Shown: positions 16,356 through 24,810, numbered from the stretch's first letter. The stretch: 64,000 nucleotides of DNA from Corallococcus carmarthensis (GCF_003611695.1 NZ_RAWE01000002.1:1-64000); one strand, 5' to 3'. Notes: generated by a model not told the origin, from the sequence alone. Made by a program: numbers and translations.

Positions 16356-17159
16356 TCAGCGTCCCTCCCGCGTTTCGTTGAAGAAGGCCTGGACCTGCTG
16401 CTCCAACGCGGGGGCGTTCTTCTCCCCGGCCTCTTCGAGTTGCCGCGCGCACAGCGCGACGGAGCGTGGCTGCTTCGGGTCCGCCAGGAACTGCCAGCGA
16501 ACGGGCTCCCCCGCGGCGAGAGGGACCACGGCGACGGCGCCCGCGACGGACTTCAGGGCCTCCGCGGGCACCAGGCTCGCGGTCACCAGGGCGCGCGGCA
16601 GCTTCCGGGCCTCGAGTGCCGAAGCCTCGATCCGGTCTCCCTTCTTCACCTCGGCGGTGGTCACCAGCACCAGGGCCTGCCGGTCCGCGTCGAACTGGAA
16701 GGGCGGTGGTGGGGGCACGGCCCTGGAAGGAGGGGCCTCCTGCGACAGCGACGCCAGGAGCTCCGCACGCGTGCGGTCCAAGGCCTGCTGGAACCCGGGG
16801 TGCACGGCCGCGATGCAGGCGCTGACCTGCTCGGGATGGTAGAGGGCGAAGCTGGTCCAGAGCAGGGGCGCGTCCTTCTCCACGGGGAGGGTGACGGCCT
16901 TGCCCAGCACCGTGGCCCGCTCCGGACCCGGGACCCATGCGGAGGTGAGGAATTGCTCGGGGAGGAGAACCTCCGTGAGGTCCTCCTCCGTGAGCACGTG
17001 TCCAGGCGCGACGTCGTGCGTGAGCAGGAGCGCGGGCCGGGTCGCCCAGCCCTGGTGGACGCGCGCCAGATACTTGCGCGTGGTGACCGCGGCGAAGGTC
17101 CCGGCTCCCAGGACACTGATGGTGATGCCCACGCCCAATCCTCTCAAGAAGGGACTCAT
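16356..17159 (-). CDS. membrane-anchored protein with two SAF domains, second of a triplet
   Basis: 267 aa; ATG 17159 overlaps the preceding stop as ATGA. One transmembrane segment (FLRGLGVGITISVLGAGTFAA) is followed by a first SAF domain (LLTHDVAPGHVLTEEDLTEVLLP ... LGKAVTLPVEKDAPLLW). A linker containing CIAAVHPGFQQALDRTRAELLASL comes next, then a second SAF domain (LVTTAEVKKGDRIEASALEARKLP ... VAVVPLAAGEPVRWQFL). A CARQLEEAGEKNAP tail ends the protein. The family resemblance is to CpaB/RcpC. The long upstream reading frame (to 17495) overlaps the preceding gene and reads as non-coding. Confidence 0.75.
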   Translation of the reverse strand: MSPFLRGLGVGITISVLGAGTFAAVTTRKYLARVHQGWATRPALLLTHDVAPGHVLTEEDLTEVLLPEQFLTSAWVPGPERATVLGKAVTLPVEKDAPLLWTSFALYHPEQVSACIAAVHPGFQQALDRTRAELLASLSQEAPPSRAVPPPPPFQFDADRQALVLVTTAEVKKGDRIEASALEARKLPRALVTASLVPAEALKSVAGAVAVVPLAAGEPVRWQFLADPKQPRSVALCARQLEEAGEKNAPALEQQVQAFFNETREGR

Positions 17160-17614
17160 GGGGTCTGGGCTCCGGCCAGCCGCGCGCGAATCGCTTCCAT
17201 GGAAGCGTCGACCTGGGAGGCATTGGGGCGTGTGTTGGATTGCCGGGTGCACTCGGCGGCCACCTGCGTCGCGACGGCATCCCCAGGGGGCTCCACTGCC
17301 GTCATGCGCAGGGGATCCCCTGCCTGGAGGGGCATCAGGACGGGCTGCGAGACCACGTAGTTCGCGGACTCCGGCCTCAGGACGGAGCTCGTGACGAGCC
17401 GCCGGGGCATGGAGCGGGAAGAGAGGTTCTTGAAGTCCAGGGTCTCGCCTGGACGCAGGTCCTTGCCCACGACGAGGGCCGGCACCAGGTCCCATCTGGC
17501 GCGGACCTGCTGCTCCTCGTGTTTGACCTGGGAGTACGCGATGAACCCGGCGAGCAATCCCAAGACAGGCACACCGACCCCAGCTCCCAGCAGGAGGCCC
17601 TCAATGAATTTCAT
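17156..17614 (-). CDS. membrane-anchored SAF-domain protein, first of a triplet
   Basis: 152 aa. An N-terminal membrane anchor (MKFIEGLLLGAGVGVPVLGLL) is followed by one SAF domain: DLVPALVVGKDLRPGETLDFKNLSSRSMP and then QPVLMPLQAGDPLRMTAVE. It is translationally coupled (ATGA, 4 bp) to the next gene. It shares the domain order of CpaB/RcpC proteins of tad pilus systems, but these have longer C-terminal parts and pilus neighbours, which are missing here. It is divergent from the VOC gene, with about 110 bp for the promoter of the triplet. Confidence 0.75.
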   Translation of the reverse strand: MKFIEGLLLGAGVGVPVLGLLAGFIAYSQVKHEEQQVRARWDLVPALVVGKDLRPGETLDFKNLSSRSMPRRLVTSSVLRPESANYVVSQPVLMPLQAGDPLRMTAVEPPGDAVATQVAAECTRQSNTRPNASQVDASMEAIRARLAGAQTP

Positions 17615-17726
17615 TCCCCCATATTAGCGCAATTCGCCAAGGCATTGCGCGGCCTGCTTCCGCCATGGACGGGAAGGGGGGGATGGACCAGCATCCCGCC
17701 TCCAACGGGATGCCGGGAGACACGGA

Positions 17727-18113
17727 ATGCGGATCACTGTGACGAGCGTGATGGTGGAGGACCAGTCCAAGGCCCTGAAGTTCTACACGGAGGTCCTGGG
17801 CTTCGTGCTCAAGGTCGACGTCCCGATGGGAGGCGAGCACCGGTGGCTGACGGTCGTCTCGCCCGATGCGCAGGAGGGCACCCAACTGCTGCTGGAGCCC
17901 CTGGGCTTCGCGCCCGCCCGCGTCTACCAGAAGGCCCTGTTCGACGCGGGCATCCCGGCGGCGTCGTTCGGCGTGGACGACTGTCAGGCGGAATATGAGC
18001 GCCTGCTGAAACACGGCGTGGTGTTCCACACGAAGCCCACGGTGATGGGCCCCGTCACCGTCGCCATGTTCCAGGACACCTGCGGCAACCTCATCCAGAT
18101 GGCCCAGGTCTAG
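17727..18113 (+). CDS. VOC family protein (glyoxalase/bleomycin-resistance fold)
   Basis: 128 aa. A GGGAG ribosome binding site precedes the ATG. The paired beta-alpha-beta-beta-beta units of the vicinal oxygen chelate fold are recognisable: VTSVMVEDQSKALKFYTEVLGFVLKVDVPMG, then a C-terminal unit ending VAMFQDTCGNLIQMAQV, where the D-x-C-G-N element is typical. A metal-ligand Glu/His set is only partly obvious. Such small VOC proteins act in aldehyde detoxification, dioxygenation or antibiotic binding; the substrate is unknown. Monocistronic. Confidence 0.9.
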   Translation: MRITVTSVMVEDQSKALKFYTEVLGFVLKVDVPMGGEHRWLTVVSPDAQEGTQLLLEPLGFAPARVYQKALFDAGIPAASFGVDDCQAEYERLLKHGVVFHTKPTVMGPVTVAMFQDTCGNLIQMAQV

Positions 18114-18209
18114 CGCCCCCCGGCTATCGGCCGGTCGTCGTATGTCACCCCAGGTCGGACAGGGTTTACGCTGTGTCCTGACTGTTCATGCTTCACCGAG
18201 GGGGATGTG

Positions 18210-19844
18210 ATGACGATGCGGATTCAACCCAGGGTTCCGCCGCAGGAGCCTCGCAAGGGGCTCGCGGCGGGTGGTCAGCCGGCGGGAACGGCAAGAGGGA
18301 ACGCGGCGCAGGGGACGCAGCCGCGCGCACCGGAAGTGGCGGCGCGCCGGGCGGGCTTCTCCGAGCAGAGCGCGTTCGTGTCCAAGCAGCCGGACGTGAC
18401 GTCCACGTTCAAGCGCGAGTTCGGCGCGATGGCGTCGGACAAGCAGAAGTTCCACGAGACGATGCGGACGGTCTACGGCGAGGGCTACGACGCCGGCAAG
18501 GCCGAGCAGTTCCGGCAGCAGGCCCTGAAGGGCGACTTCGGCTGGCTGCCGCCGGTGCGCACGGTGTCCGCGGAGACGCTGAACGGGGCCAACGGCGCCT
18601 ACGACGCGGAATCCGGCACGGTGCTCATCAATGAGTCGCTGGACCCGTCGCTGGCGGCCTCCACCTACGTGGAGGAGGCGGGCCACCACCTGGACACCAA
18701 GCTCAACACCGAGGACACCCAGGGCGACGAGGGCGAGCTGTTCCGCCGCATCCTGTCCGGGGAGAAGCTGTCCCCGAAGCAGGTGGCGGACATCCGCGCG
18801 GAGAACGACAAGGGCACCATCGTCGTGGACGGCAAGGCGAAGGAGGTCGAGTTCTGGAACCCCTTCAAGGCCCTTGGCGACGCGGCCAAGGCCGTGGGCA
18901 ACGCGGTCGGCTCGGCGGCGAAGGCGGTGGGCGGCGCGGTCACCAGCGCGGCGAAGGCTGTGGGCGGCGCGGTCACCAGCGCGGCCAAGGCGGTGGGTGG
19001 CGCGGTCACCACGGCGGCCAAGGCGGTGGGTGGCGCGGTCACCACCGCGGCGAACTGGGTGGGCAACGCGGCGAAGTCCGTCTGGAGCGGCGTGAAGACG
19101 GCGGCCACCCGCGTGGGTGACGGCGTGCGGAGCCTGCTCACCGGCGCCGTCAGCACCGTCGTGGGCGCGGTCCGCAACATTGGAGAGGGGATAGGCACCT
19201 TCTTCGGCGGCATCGGCAAGTTGTTCCAGGGCAAGTTCGGTGAAGGCTTCAAGCAGATGGGGGTGGGCCTGCTGAAGGCCGTCGTGCAGACGCCCGTGGA
19301 CGCCCTCCTGATGATGGGGGGCCGGGCCCTCAGCGCCATCCAGACGCTGATTGGCGTGGAGCCGCCCGCGCGCAAGCTGTCGGACAGTGAGATCGCCACG
19401 CTGAAGAGCGTCTACGGGGACTCCATCGACTACTCGCAGATGCGCATCAAGGAGGGCAACTCCGGCCTGTTCAGCACCACCGGGCGCGCGTTCACCCACG
19501 GCAACACCATCTACATCCCGCCGGACAACCTGCCCCTGACGCCGGACCTGCTGGTGCACGAGTCGGCGCACGTCTGGCAGCACCAGAACGGCGGCACGGA
19601 CTACATGAGCGAGGCGCTCGTGGCCCAGCACATCGGGGACGGCTACGACTTCGAGAAGGGCCTGGACGCGGGCAAGGCCTGGAGCGAGCTCAACCCGGAG
19701 CAGCAGGCGGAGTTCCTCCAGCAGGCCCAGCTCGCCGGCTACTTCGCCAACCCCTCCGCCGGCTTCCACTTCAACGGCAAGGACTACACGGCGCAGATCA
19801 ACGCGGCCGTCGCCCAGGTGCGGGCCGGGGAAGGGGCTCCGTAA
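18210..19844 (+). CDS. eCIS-core (DUF4157)-like metallopeptidase-motif protein with amphipathic 11-mer repeats
   Basis: 544 aa; ATG 18210 is placed after a GAGGGGG ribosome binding site. No signal peptide. The N-terminal third ends in a degenerate protease-like motif VEEAGHHLDTKLN (EExxHH around residues 155-160) resembling a motif of cyanobacterial surface and haemolysin-like proteins. Residues about 225-290 are at least five near-identical 11-residue units of the type AAKAVGGAVTS, a LEA-like amphipathic helix that could bind or insert into membranes. The C-terminal part has VHESAHVWQHQNGG (HExxH at residues 450-454), the zinc motif of DUF4157/eCIS core domains, then GKAWSELNPEQQAEFL. It starts a two-gene operon with a lipoprotein. 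A toxin or effector role is possible but unproven. Confidence 0.82.
   Translation: MTMRIQPRVPPQEPRKGLAAGGQPAGTARGNAAQGTQPRAPEVAARRAGFSEQSAFVSKQPDVTSTFKREFGAMASDKQKFHETMRTVYGEGYDAGKAEQFRQQALKGDFGWLPPVRTVSAETLNGANGAYDAESGTVLINESLDPSLAASTYVEEAGHHLDTKLNTEDTQGDEGELFRRILSGEKLSPKQVADIRAENDKGTIVVDGKAKEVEFWNPFKALGDAAKAVGNAVGSAAKAVGGAVTSAAKAVGGAVTSAAKAVGGAVTTAAKAVGGAVTTAANWVGNAAKSVWSGVKTAATRVGDGVRSLLTGAVSTVVGAVRNIGEGIGTFFGGIGKLFQGKFGEGFKQMGVGLLKAVVQTPVDALLMMGGRALSAIQTLIGVEPPARKLSDSEIATLKSVYGDSIDYSQMRIKEGNSGLFSTTGRAFTHGNTIYIPPDNLPLTPDLLVHESAHVWQHQNGGTDYMSEALVAQHIGDGYDFEKGLDAGKAWSELNPEQQAEFLQQAQLAGYFANPSAGFHFNGKDYTAQINAAVAQVRAGEGAP
18881..19078 (+). repeat. 33-bp tandem repeats coding for 11-residue units
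   Basis: Within the eCIS-core-like gene, units of the form GCGGCCAAGGCGGTGGGTGG followed by CGCGGTCACCA/GC recur about five to six times head to tail, with third-position changes. They encode AAKAVGGAVTS/T. Being in frame and periodic at 33 bp, they can expand or contract by slippage without breaking the gene. Confidence 0.85.
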
Positions 19845-19847
19845 TCC

Positions 19848-20258
19848 ATGAGGTCGCCGCGCGTCGCCAGTCTGGGGTGGGCCTGGATCCTGCTCCTGCT
19901 CCTCACCGCGTGCCGTCCGGTCCTCCAGGTGTCCCTGGTGGAGGGCGCGCGGCAGCTGCCCGCTCCCCGCTTCCAGGTGGAGGATCCGGAGCACGCGGAC
20001 CGCCCCCGCTACAACACCGTCCAGGTGCTGGACCGGGCAGGGGAGATGTACTGGCAGCTGCGGGCCGAGCCGTTCGGCGACCTCGCCAGCGTGGCCTCGC
20101 TGACGTACGGCGAGGTGCCGCAGGGCTTCACCGTCCTGGACGGGCCCCGGGCACTCCAGCCCGGGGGCCGATACGCCCTGTATGTGGTGGGCAAGAACCG
20201 GGGGACGCTTCACTTCAACGTGGACGCGCAAGGCCACGTCACCGAGGTCTCCCCGTAG
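19848..20258 (+). CDS. small lipoprotein, 136 aa
   Basis: The signal peptide ends in a lipobox (LLLLTAC), so the mature protein is a predicted lipoprotein. The remaining ~110 residues are a beta-rich domain (RYNTVQVLDRAGEMYWQLRAEPFG ... GGRYALYVVGKNRGTLHFNVDAQGHVTEV). It is not recognised. The gene starts 3 bp after the eCIS-core-like gene and is surely in the same operon; it may be an accessory or protective partner of that protein. Confidence 0.85.
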   Translation: MRSPRVASLGWAWILLLLLTACRPVLQVSLVEGARQLPAPRFQVEDPEHADRPRYNTVQVLDRAGEMYWQLRAEPFGDLASVASLTYGEVPQGFTVLDGPRALQPGGRYALYVVGKNRGTLHFNVDAQGHVTEVSP

Positions 20259-20302
20259 CACGAGCCCCTGGCCCCTCCGAGGGGGTGCGCTAGCCTGGAG
20301 CC

Positions 20303-21385
20303 ATGTCTTCGGAGCGCAACAGGGGCCGTGTTCGCACGGTGGAGGAGTGGGTGGGCCGGCTCTCCTCACGCGATGCGGGAGCGCGTGAGGAGTCTTTGTC
20401 GGCGTTGGAAGAGCTGCTGGTGTCTGGAGCGCCGGATGCGCGGGAGCGGACCGCGCGGGCGCTGCTGGAGGAGCTGGGGCGGCCCGGAACGGCGGTCGCG
20501 GAGCCCCTGCTGTTCCTGTTGCAGCGCGGCTGGTGGCCTCCGCAGGCGGGCCTCACCGGCCTCGCCGTCCAGAGCGTGTTGACGGTGCTGGCGCGGATGG
20601 ACGCGGAGTCCCCCGCGCTGGAGAACGCGGCGGGCGTGCTCGCAGGGGTGTGCCGGGTGGAGCCCTCCCAGCTCGCCGCGCTGGACGGGATGTTCCAGCA
20701 CCCCCAGGCTTCGGTCCGCAGCGCCATGGCGCGCGTCGTGGGACGGCTGGGCACCGCCGCGGCGTCCGAGCTGCCCCGGCTGCTGGGGCTGCTGGAGGAC
20801 GAGGAGCCCGTGGCCTTCTCCGCGCTGGAGTCCCTGGCCGCGCTGGCTCCCCTGGCCCCGGACCTCACCGCGCCCCGGCTGCTGGAGCAGGTCCGCAAGA
20901 CGGAGGGCGCACGCCTCTACCTGGCGCTGGTGTCGCTGCGGGGCCTGCTGGACGAACTGCATGGGGAAGCGCGGCCCACGCCCGTGCTGCCGGACCTGGA
21001 GCCCGCGCTCCTGCGCACGCTGACCGCGCCGGAGGCGCCCATCCGCCAGGAAGCGGCGTCCCTGCTGGGGTTGAGCGGTCCCTTGTCGCCCGCCGCCATC
21101 GCGGCCCTGCGTGAGCACCTCCGGGATGAGAGCCCCCACGTCGCGGCCCGCTCGGCCGTGGCGCTGGTGCGCTCTGGTGCTCCGGCGTCGGAGGCCCTCT
21201 TCCTGCTGAAGGGCCAGCTGGGCCCGGCCGCGTCGCGCGAAATCCAGGAGGCCGCGGTGGCCGCGCTGGAGGAGGCGGACCCGGCCCAGTTGGGCCGGGC
21301 GAAGGGGATGCTGGAGACGGTGGCTCGCGACGCGGTGGGGCTGACGCGCGAGGCCCTTTACGAACTGCTGGGTCAGCTTCCCTGA
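20303..21385 (+). CDS. HEAT-repeat protein, 360 aa
   Basis: A soluble all-helical protein made of repeating ~30-residue helical pairs: EESLSALEELLVSGAPDARERTARALLEELG, ASVRSAMARVVGRLGTAAASELPRLLGLLEDEEP, IRQEAASLLGLSGPLSPAAIAALREHLRDESPHVAARSAVALVRSG. The Ala/Leu/Arg/Pro positions fit HEAT/PBS-lyase-like repeats. No catalytic residues are seen. It is presumably a protein-protein interaction scaffold. It starts 44 bp after the lipoprotein gene and could belong to the same operon. It converges with the chitinase gene. Confidence 0.85.
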   Translation: MSSERNRGRVRTVEEWVGRLSSRDAGAREESLSALEELLVSGAPDARERTARALLEELGRPGTAVAEPLLFLLQRGWWPPQAGLTGLAVQSVLTVLARMDAESPALENAAGVLAGVCRVEPSQLAALDGMFQHPQASVRSAMARVVGRLGTAAASELPRLLGLLEDEEPVAFSALESLAALAPLAPDLTAPRLLEQVRKTEGARLYLALVSLRGLLDELHGEARPTPVLPDLEPALLRTLTAPEAPIRQEAASLLGLSGPLSPAAIAALREHLRDESPHVAARSAVALVRSGAPASEALFLLKGQLGPAASREIQEAAVAALEEADPAQLGRAKGMLETVARDAVGLTREALYELLGQLP

Positions 21386-21398
21386 TCGCGGCGCGCCG

Positions 21399-22613
21399 TC
21401 AGCAGCCCAGGTTGTTGCCGGGGCTCACGCCGAGCAGGGCGCAGAACTGCTGGTACTTGTCGATGCGGCTCTGCACCTGGCCAGGGTTGCGGCCGTAGCA
21501 CTCCAGCGACCCGTTGATGGTGCGGATGGTCTCACCGAAGCCCGCGCCGTTGACGATGGCGTTGTGCGCCGTCATGGAGCCCGCGCCATTCTGCGTGGTC
21601 CAGAACCAGAAGCCCGTGCGCCACGCGGCGTTCGCGTCCTGGGCCAGCAGGTCCGGGTTCGCCTGGAGCGGCAGGCCCAGCGCGTTGCCCGCCGCGCAGT
21701 AGTTGCCGTTCCAAGACAGCTGCATGGGACCGCGTCCGAAGTACCGCTTGCCCGGCGCGCAGCTGCAACCCGGCGGACCCCACGACGTGTCGCAGTAATC
21801 CGCCTTGTTGATCTCCTCGATGTACACGAGCCCGCCCGTCTCGTGCGACACGTTGGCCAGGAACGCGGCCACCTCGCGCTTGCGCGTGTCGGTGTCACCG
21901 GTGGTCGCCACGCTCGGGAAGGTGGCCGCGGCGGCGATGAGCGCGTCGTAGGTGTAGAAGCCGTTGCGGCTGGGGAACATGGCGTTGAACGTGTCGCGGG
22001 TGAGGATGCCCGCGAAGCCCGAGCCGCCGCCTCCACCGCCGCCGGAGACCAGGTCGAACGTCCAGCGCTGGTTGTCGCGGTCCGCGTAGAACGGGTACTG
22101 GACGATGAGGGTGCCGTTGTCCGGGGAGCCATAGGACAGGTCCATGGCCATGCCCGTGTGGCGCGGGTGGAAGCTGAACTGCGTGCCGCCCCGGTTCACG
22201 AACTGGAACTGCTGGTTGGCGCCGCCAACGTAGCTCCACTGGTGGAGGACGGCGTTCTCCGCGGTGCTGACCCCCGCGATGTCCAGGGCCTTGCCGCTGT
22301 TGACGTTGATGATCTTGAAGAACCCGTCCGACGTGGGCGAGATGTGGAACTTCTGCGCGTTGGTGCCGTTGCAGTCCCACTGCTGCACCTTCGCGCCGTC
22401 CGCCGTGCTGGACGAGGCCACGTCGATACACTTGTTCGTCCGCACCGAGCGGATGACGTAGTCGCCCTCCGTGATGGTCGACACGACGGCGGCGCTCTCC
22501 ACCTGTCCGGTGGCCTCTGGAGGCGTGCCTCCCGTCTCCGGCCCTGAACAGCCGCCCAGCACGCCCACGACTCCCAGCAACGACAGACCGCGGATCATTC
22601 CCTTGTGGTTCAT
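21399..22613 (-). CDS. GH19 chitinase with ricin-type lectin domain, lipoprotein
   Basis: 404 aa; GGAGG ribosome binding site 5 nt before the ATG. The signal peptide ends LGGCSG, a lipobox. Residues about 45-190 form a ricin-B/beta-trefoil lectin domain with QW-type repeats (VQQWDCNGTNAQKFHI, LHQWSYVGGANQQFQF, QYPFYADRDNQRWTF). A short Gly linker leads to a GH19 chitinase domain with catalytic glutamates in ANVSHETGGL and YIEEINK, plus YFGRGPMQLSWNGNY and a Cys-rich C-terminus. It hydrolyses chitin or related N-acetylglucosamine polymers by inversion, outside the cell. It is second in an operon after the GH43-like gene (18-bp gap). This fits predation on fungi or cell-wall turnover. Confidence 0.93.
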   Translation of the reverse strand: MNHKGMIRGLSLLGVVGVLGGCSGPETGGTPPEATGQVESAAVVSTITEGDYVIRSVRTNKCIDVASSSTADGAKVQQWDCNGTNAQKFHISPTSDGFFKIINVNSGKALDIAGVSTAENAVLHQWSYVGGANQQFQFVNRGGTQFSFHPRHTGMAMDLSYGSPDNGTLIVQYPFYADRDNQRWTFDLVSGGGGGGGSGFAGILTRDTFNAMFPSRNGFYTYDALIAAAATFPSVATTGDTDTRKREVAAFLANVSHETGGLVYIEEINKADYCDTSWGPPGCSCAPGKRYFGRGPMQLSWNGNYCAAGNALGLPLQANPDLLAQDANAAWRTGFWFWTTQNGAGSMTAHNAIVNGAGFGETIRTINGSLECYGRNPGQVQSRIDKYQQFCALLGVSPGNNLGC

Positions 22614-22631
22614 GACGTCCTCCGGTGGGTG

Positions 22632-23729
22632 CTACTCGTAGAACTTCAGGCTCCAGCCCGTGTTGCTGAGGCTGCCGCGCGTGTACGTGATGTTTCCCCA
22701 CCACTGGAACGAGCCGGAGTACCAGTAGCGGCCGGACCAGAAGGGATTGGGGAAGTCCCCGTTGGGCACGCCGTGGTAGGCGAGCGGGAACCGGGGCCCC
22801 GCGGGCGGACTGGTGTTGATGTCGCCGTTGAGCAGCACGAACGTGTGGTGGCCCACGCCCTTCGCGGAGAGGGTGGGGTCCCAGCCGCTCATCATGATGT
22901 CGCGGCGCGAGCCGAAGAGGCAGCCATTGGACTTGAACCAATCCCAGACATAGGTCGGGTCGCCGTCCAGGCGCAGGCGCAGGTCCGCCAGACAGTAGTT
23001 CGTGTCCCAGCTCCCGTTGGCCGAGTACACGACGTGCAGCTGTCCGCTCGGGTCGATGATGGCCTCGGGGCCCTCGTTGACGCGCGTGGGCGGATTGACG
23101 TCGACCTTCTCCCACCACTCGCGAGGCTGGGAGATGACGAAGCGCCCGCCGGTGATGGTGGTGGGGTTGGACATGCGCGCGATGAAGAGCGTCTGTTCGC
23201 CGTTGGCGTCGCCCTCCCAGCCGGACCAGACGAACCAGCGCTGTCCCCGGTAGGTGAACGCCGTGCCGTCGATGGCCCACTTGTCGCCGGGCAGCGCCAT
23301 CCGCACCGCCGCGGAGTAGCCCGTGTTGGGCGACTGCGACGTGATGGCATACATGCGGTGGCCATTGCCCGTGCCGGCCGCGAAGTAGATGACGTAGGTG
23401 CTGCCGTCCCGGACGATTTCGGGCGCCCAGACCTCGCCCAGGCCGTTGGGGTTGCCCCACACCTGCTGCCGCGCGGCCCCCGCCAGCGCGTCCACCGACG
23501 ATGCCGTGCGCACGTAGAGCCGGGCGCCGTCCGACTCCGCGGAGATGTACGTGCTGTCCACCCGGAGGATGGTCGGGTCCGCGTTCTTGAGGGACAGCCG
23601 CGCCTCCTGACGGCTCGTGCCCGGCTCGTCGGCAGGGGACGCGGGCGCTTCCGGGCTCCGGGGCTCGGGCCCGCAGGCCTGGAGGGTGGCCGCAAGCGCC
23701 GGAATGAGAAGGAACTTCAGGGCACGCAT
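22632..23729 (-). CDS. GH43-like secreted glycosidase, lipoprotein
   Basis: 365 aa; ATG 23729 (MRALKFLLIP) is chosen for an AGGAG ribosome binding site 6 nt upstream rather than the further ATG at 23768. The signal peptide ends LQACG, a lipobox. The body shows the five-bladed propeller signatures of GH43: EVWAPEIVRDGSTYVIYFAAG with the general-base region, WAIDGTAFTYRGQRWFVWSGW with the pKa-modulating Asp, and NEGPEAIIDPSGQLHVVYSANGSW with the catalytic-acid Glu. It probably acts on arabinose- or xylose-containing glycans. It is first in an operon with the GH19 chitinase gene. Confidence 0.87.
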   Translation of the reverse strand: MRALKFLLIPALAATLQACGPEPRSPEAPASPADEPGTSRQEARLSLKNADPTILRVDSTYISAESDGARLYVRTASSVDALAGAARQQVWGNPNGLGEVWAPEIVRDGSTYVIYFAAGTGNGHRMYAITSQSPNTGYSAAVRMALPGDKWAIDGTAFTYRGQRWFVWSGWEGDANGEQTLFIARMSNPTTITGGRFVISQPREWWEKVDVNPPTRVNEGPEAIIDPSGQLHVVYSANGSWDTNYCLADLRLRLDGDPTYVWDWFKSNGCLFGSRRDIMMSGWDPTLSAKGVGHHTFVLLNGDINTSPPAGPRFPLAYHGVPNGDFPNPFWSGRYWYSGSFQWWGNITYTRGSLSNTGWSLKFYE

Positions 23730-23751
23730 CCACATCTCCTGGGAAAACTTT

Positions 23752-23770
23752 CTTTGTCTGAAAAACAAAG
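23752..23770. promoter_or_regulatory. small inverted repeat upstream of GH43 gene
   Basis: CTTTGT (23752-23757) and ACAAAG (23765-23770) form a 6-bp inverted repeat with a 7-nt AT-rich spacer. It stands out in a G/C-rich region, 22 bp upstream of the GH43 start. It could be an operator or a 5'-UTR hairpin controlling the glycosidase/chitinase operon. Confidence 0.35.
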
Positions 23771-23925
23771 TCGCCCAGGCTCCATGCCATTGTCAGGGTC
23801 TTCCGTCAATCCGGGGAATCCGAAACGGCGGGGATTGAACGGGGATGGAAGGACTCCAGGCGCGCGGGTCCGGCGCTGGTTAGGCTGGGTCCGGTTCGTT
23901 CCCCTGTTCCCCCAGGAGGCCCCTC

Positions 23926-24804
23926 ATGCCCAAGTCGATTGGTGGCTCCAGCTTCAAGGCGCCGTCGCTCCCGAAGTCGCCGCCGTCCAGCACCCCCAAG
24001 GCCCCGAACGCCGTCTCCACGCCTTCCACGAGCACCGCGAGCACGAGCAAGAAGCGCCCGCTGGATGCGTCGGACGCGGCGTCGTCGTCGGAGCCGAACA
24101 AGCTGGCGAAGACAGACATCAAGGACAACACGACGGAGGCCCGCCTGAAGCGGGCGAAGCTTCGCGAGGAGCGCCGTCAGTCGTCCGCGGACGCGGTGGG
24201 CTCGTCGGACGGCCGCAGCGGCTTCGTGAGCACCGCGCAGGGCTTCCAGAAGCTGGACCCGAAGACGGCCGGCAAGACGCGGGTGGAGACGCCCTTCGGC
24301 CCGGTGAACGCGAGCAAGTTCCCCACGTCCGACCCGGCCTTCAAGATCACCAGCCAGGCGAAGAAGGACTACGGCAACCAGAAGGTGGGAGACCGGTACT
24401 CGCACCTGGTGGATGCGCTGAAGGCCAGTGGCAAGAGCGACAAGGAGATCGCCACCGACCTGCTCAACAGCCTGGACGGCAAGGCTCCGCAGCACCTCAC
24501 CGACAACAAGTCGAAGAACGCCGCCGCCAAGCTCACGGCCATCATGAACGTGTCCGAGCCCATGCGCGTGGGCGGCTCCGGCAAGGCGGGCCGCGCGACG
24601 CTGCGCATGGTGCAGGACGGGAAGATCAGCCTGGACGATGCCTTCAAGGGGAAGACGCCCACGTTCCCCATGGCGGTCAACCCGGAGTACATGCGCCGCA
24701 CGGTCAACTACGACGACAAGAAGCTGCGCAAGCCGCCGGAGACGCCGACGCAGTTCAAGGATGTCGGCGGCTACATGTCCGACAGCAGCGGCGACGAGTC
24801 CTGA
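23926..24804 (+). CDS. unknown Ser/Lys-rich protein with NLS-like basic stretches, 292 aa
   Basis: I do not recognise this protein. It has no signal peptide or membrane segment. Residues 1-70 are Ser/Pro/Thr/Lys-rich and disordered, with SKKRPLDASD (41-50) and a second basic cluster RLKRAKLREERR (73-84), which together look like a bipartite nuclear localisation signal. Residues about 110-280 appear globular (KITSQAKKDYGNQKVGDRYSHLVDAL, DKEIATDLLNSL, GRATLRMVQDGKISLDDAF). The C-terminus is acidic (SDSSGDES). An AGGAGG lies shortly upstream of the ATG. It is divergent from the GH43/chitinase operon. An effector aimed at eukaryotic prey is one possibility; a nucleic-acid-binding protein is another. 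Confidence 0.8.
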   Translation: MPKSIGGSSFKAPSLPKSPPSSTPKAPNAVSTPSTSTASTSKKRPLDASDAASSSEPNKLAKTDIKDNTTEARLKRAKLREERRQSSADAVGSSDGRSGFVSTAQGFQKLDPKTAGKTRVETPFGPVNASKFPTSDPAFKITSQAKKDYGNQKVGDRYSHLVDALKASGKSDKEIATDLLNSLDGKAPQHLTDNKSKNAAAKLTAIMNVSEPMRVGGSGKAGRATLRMVQDGKISLDDAFKGKTPTFPMAVNPEYMRRTVNYDDKKLRKPPETPTQFKDVGGYMSDSSGDES

Positions 24805-24810
24805 GCCGCC

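Noticed and set aside
15959-17614. tad/flp pilus locus
   Set aside because: Only SAF-domain proteins are present; no CpaC secretin, CpaF ATPase, TadB/C or pilin gene is adjacent.
18881-19078. CRISPR-like periodic repeat
   Set aside because: The units are contiguous 33-bp coding repeats without spacers and lie in a clear reading frame.
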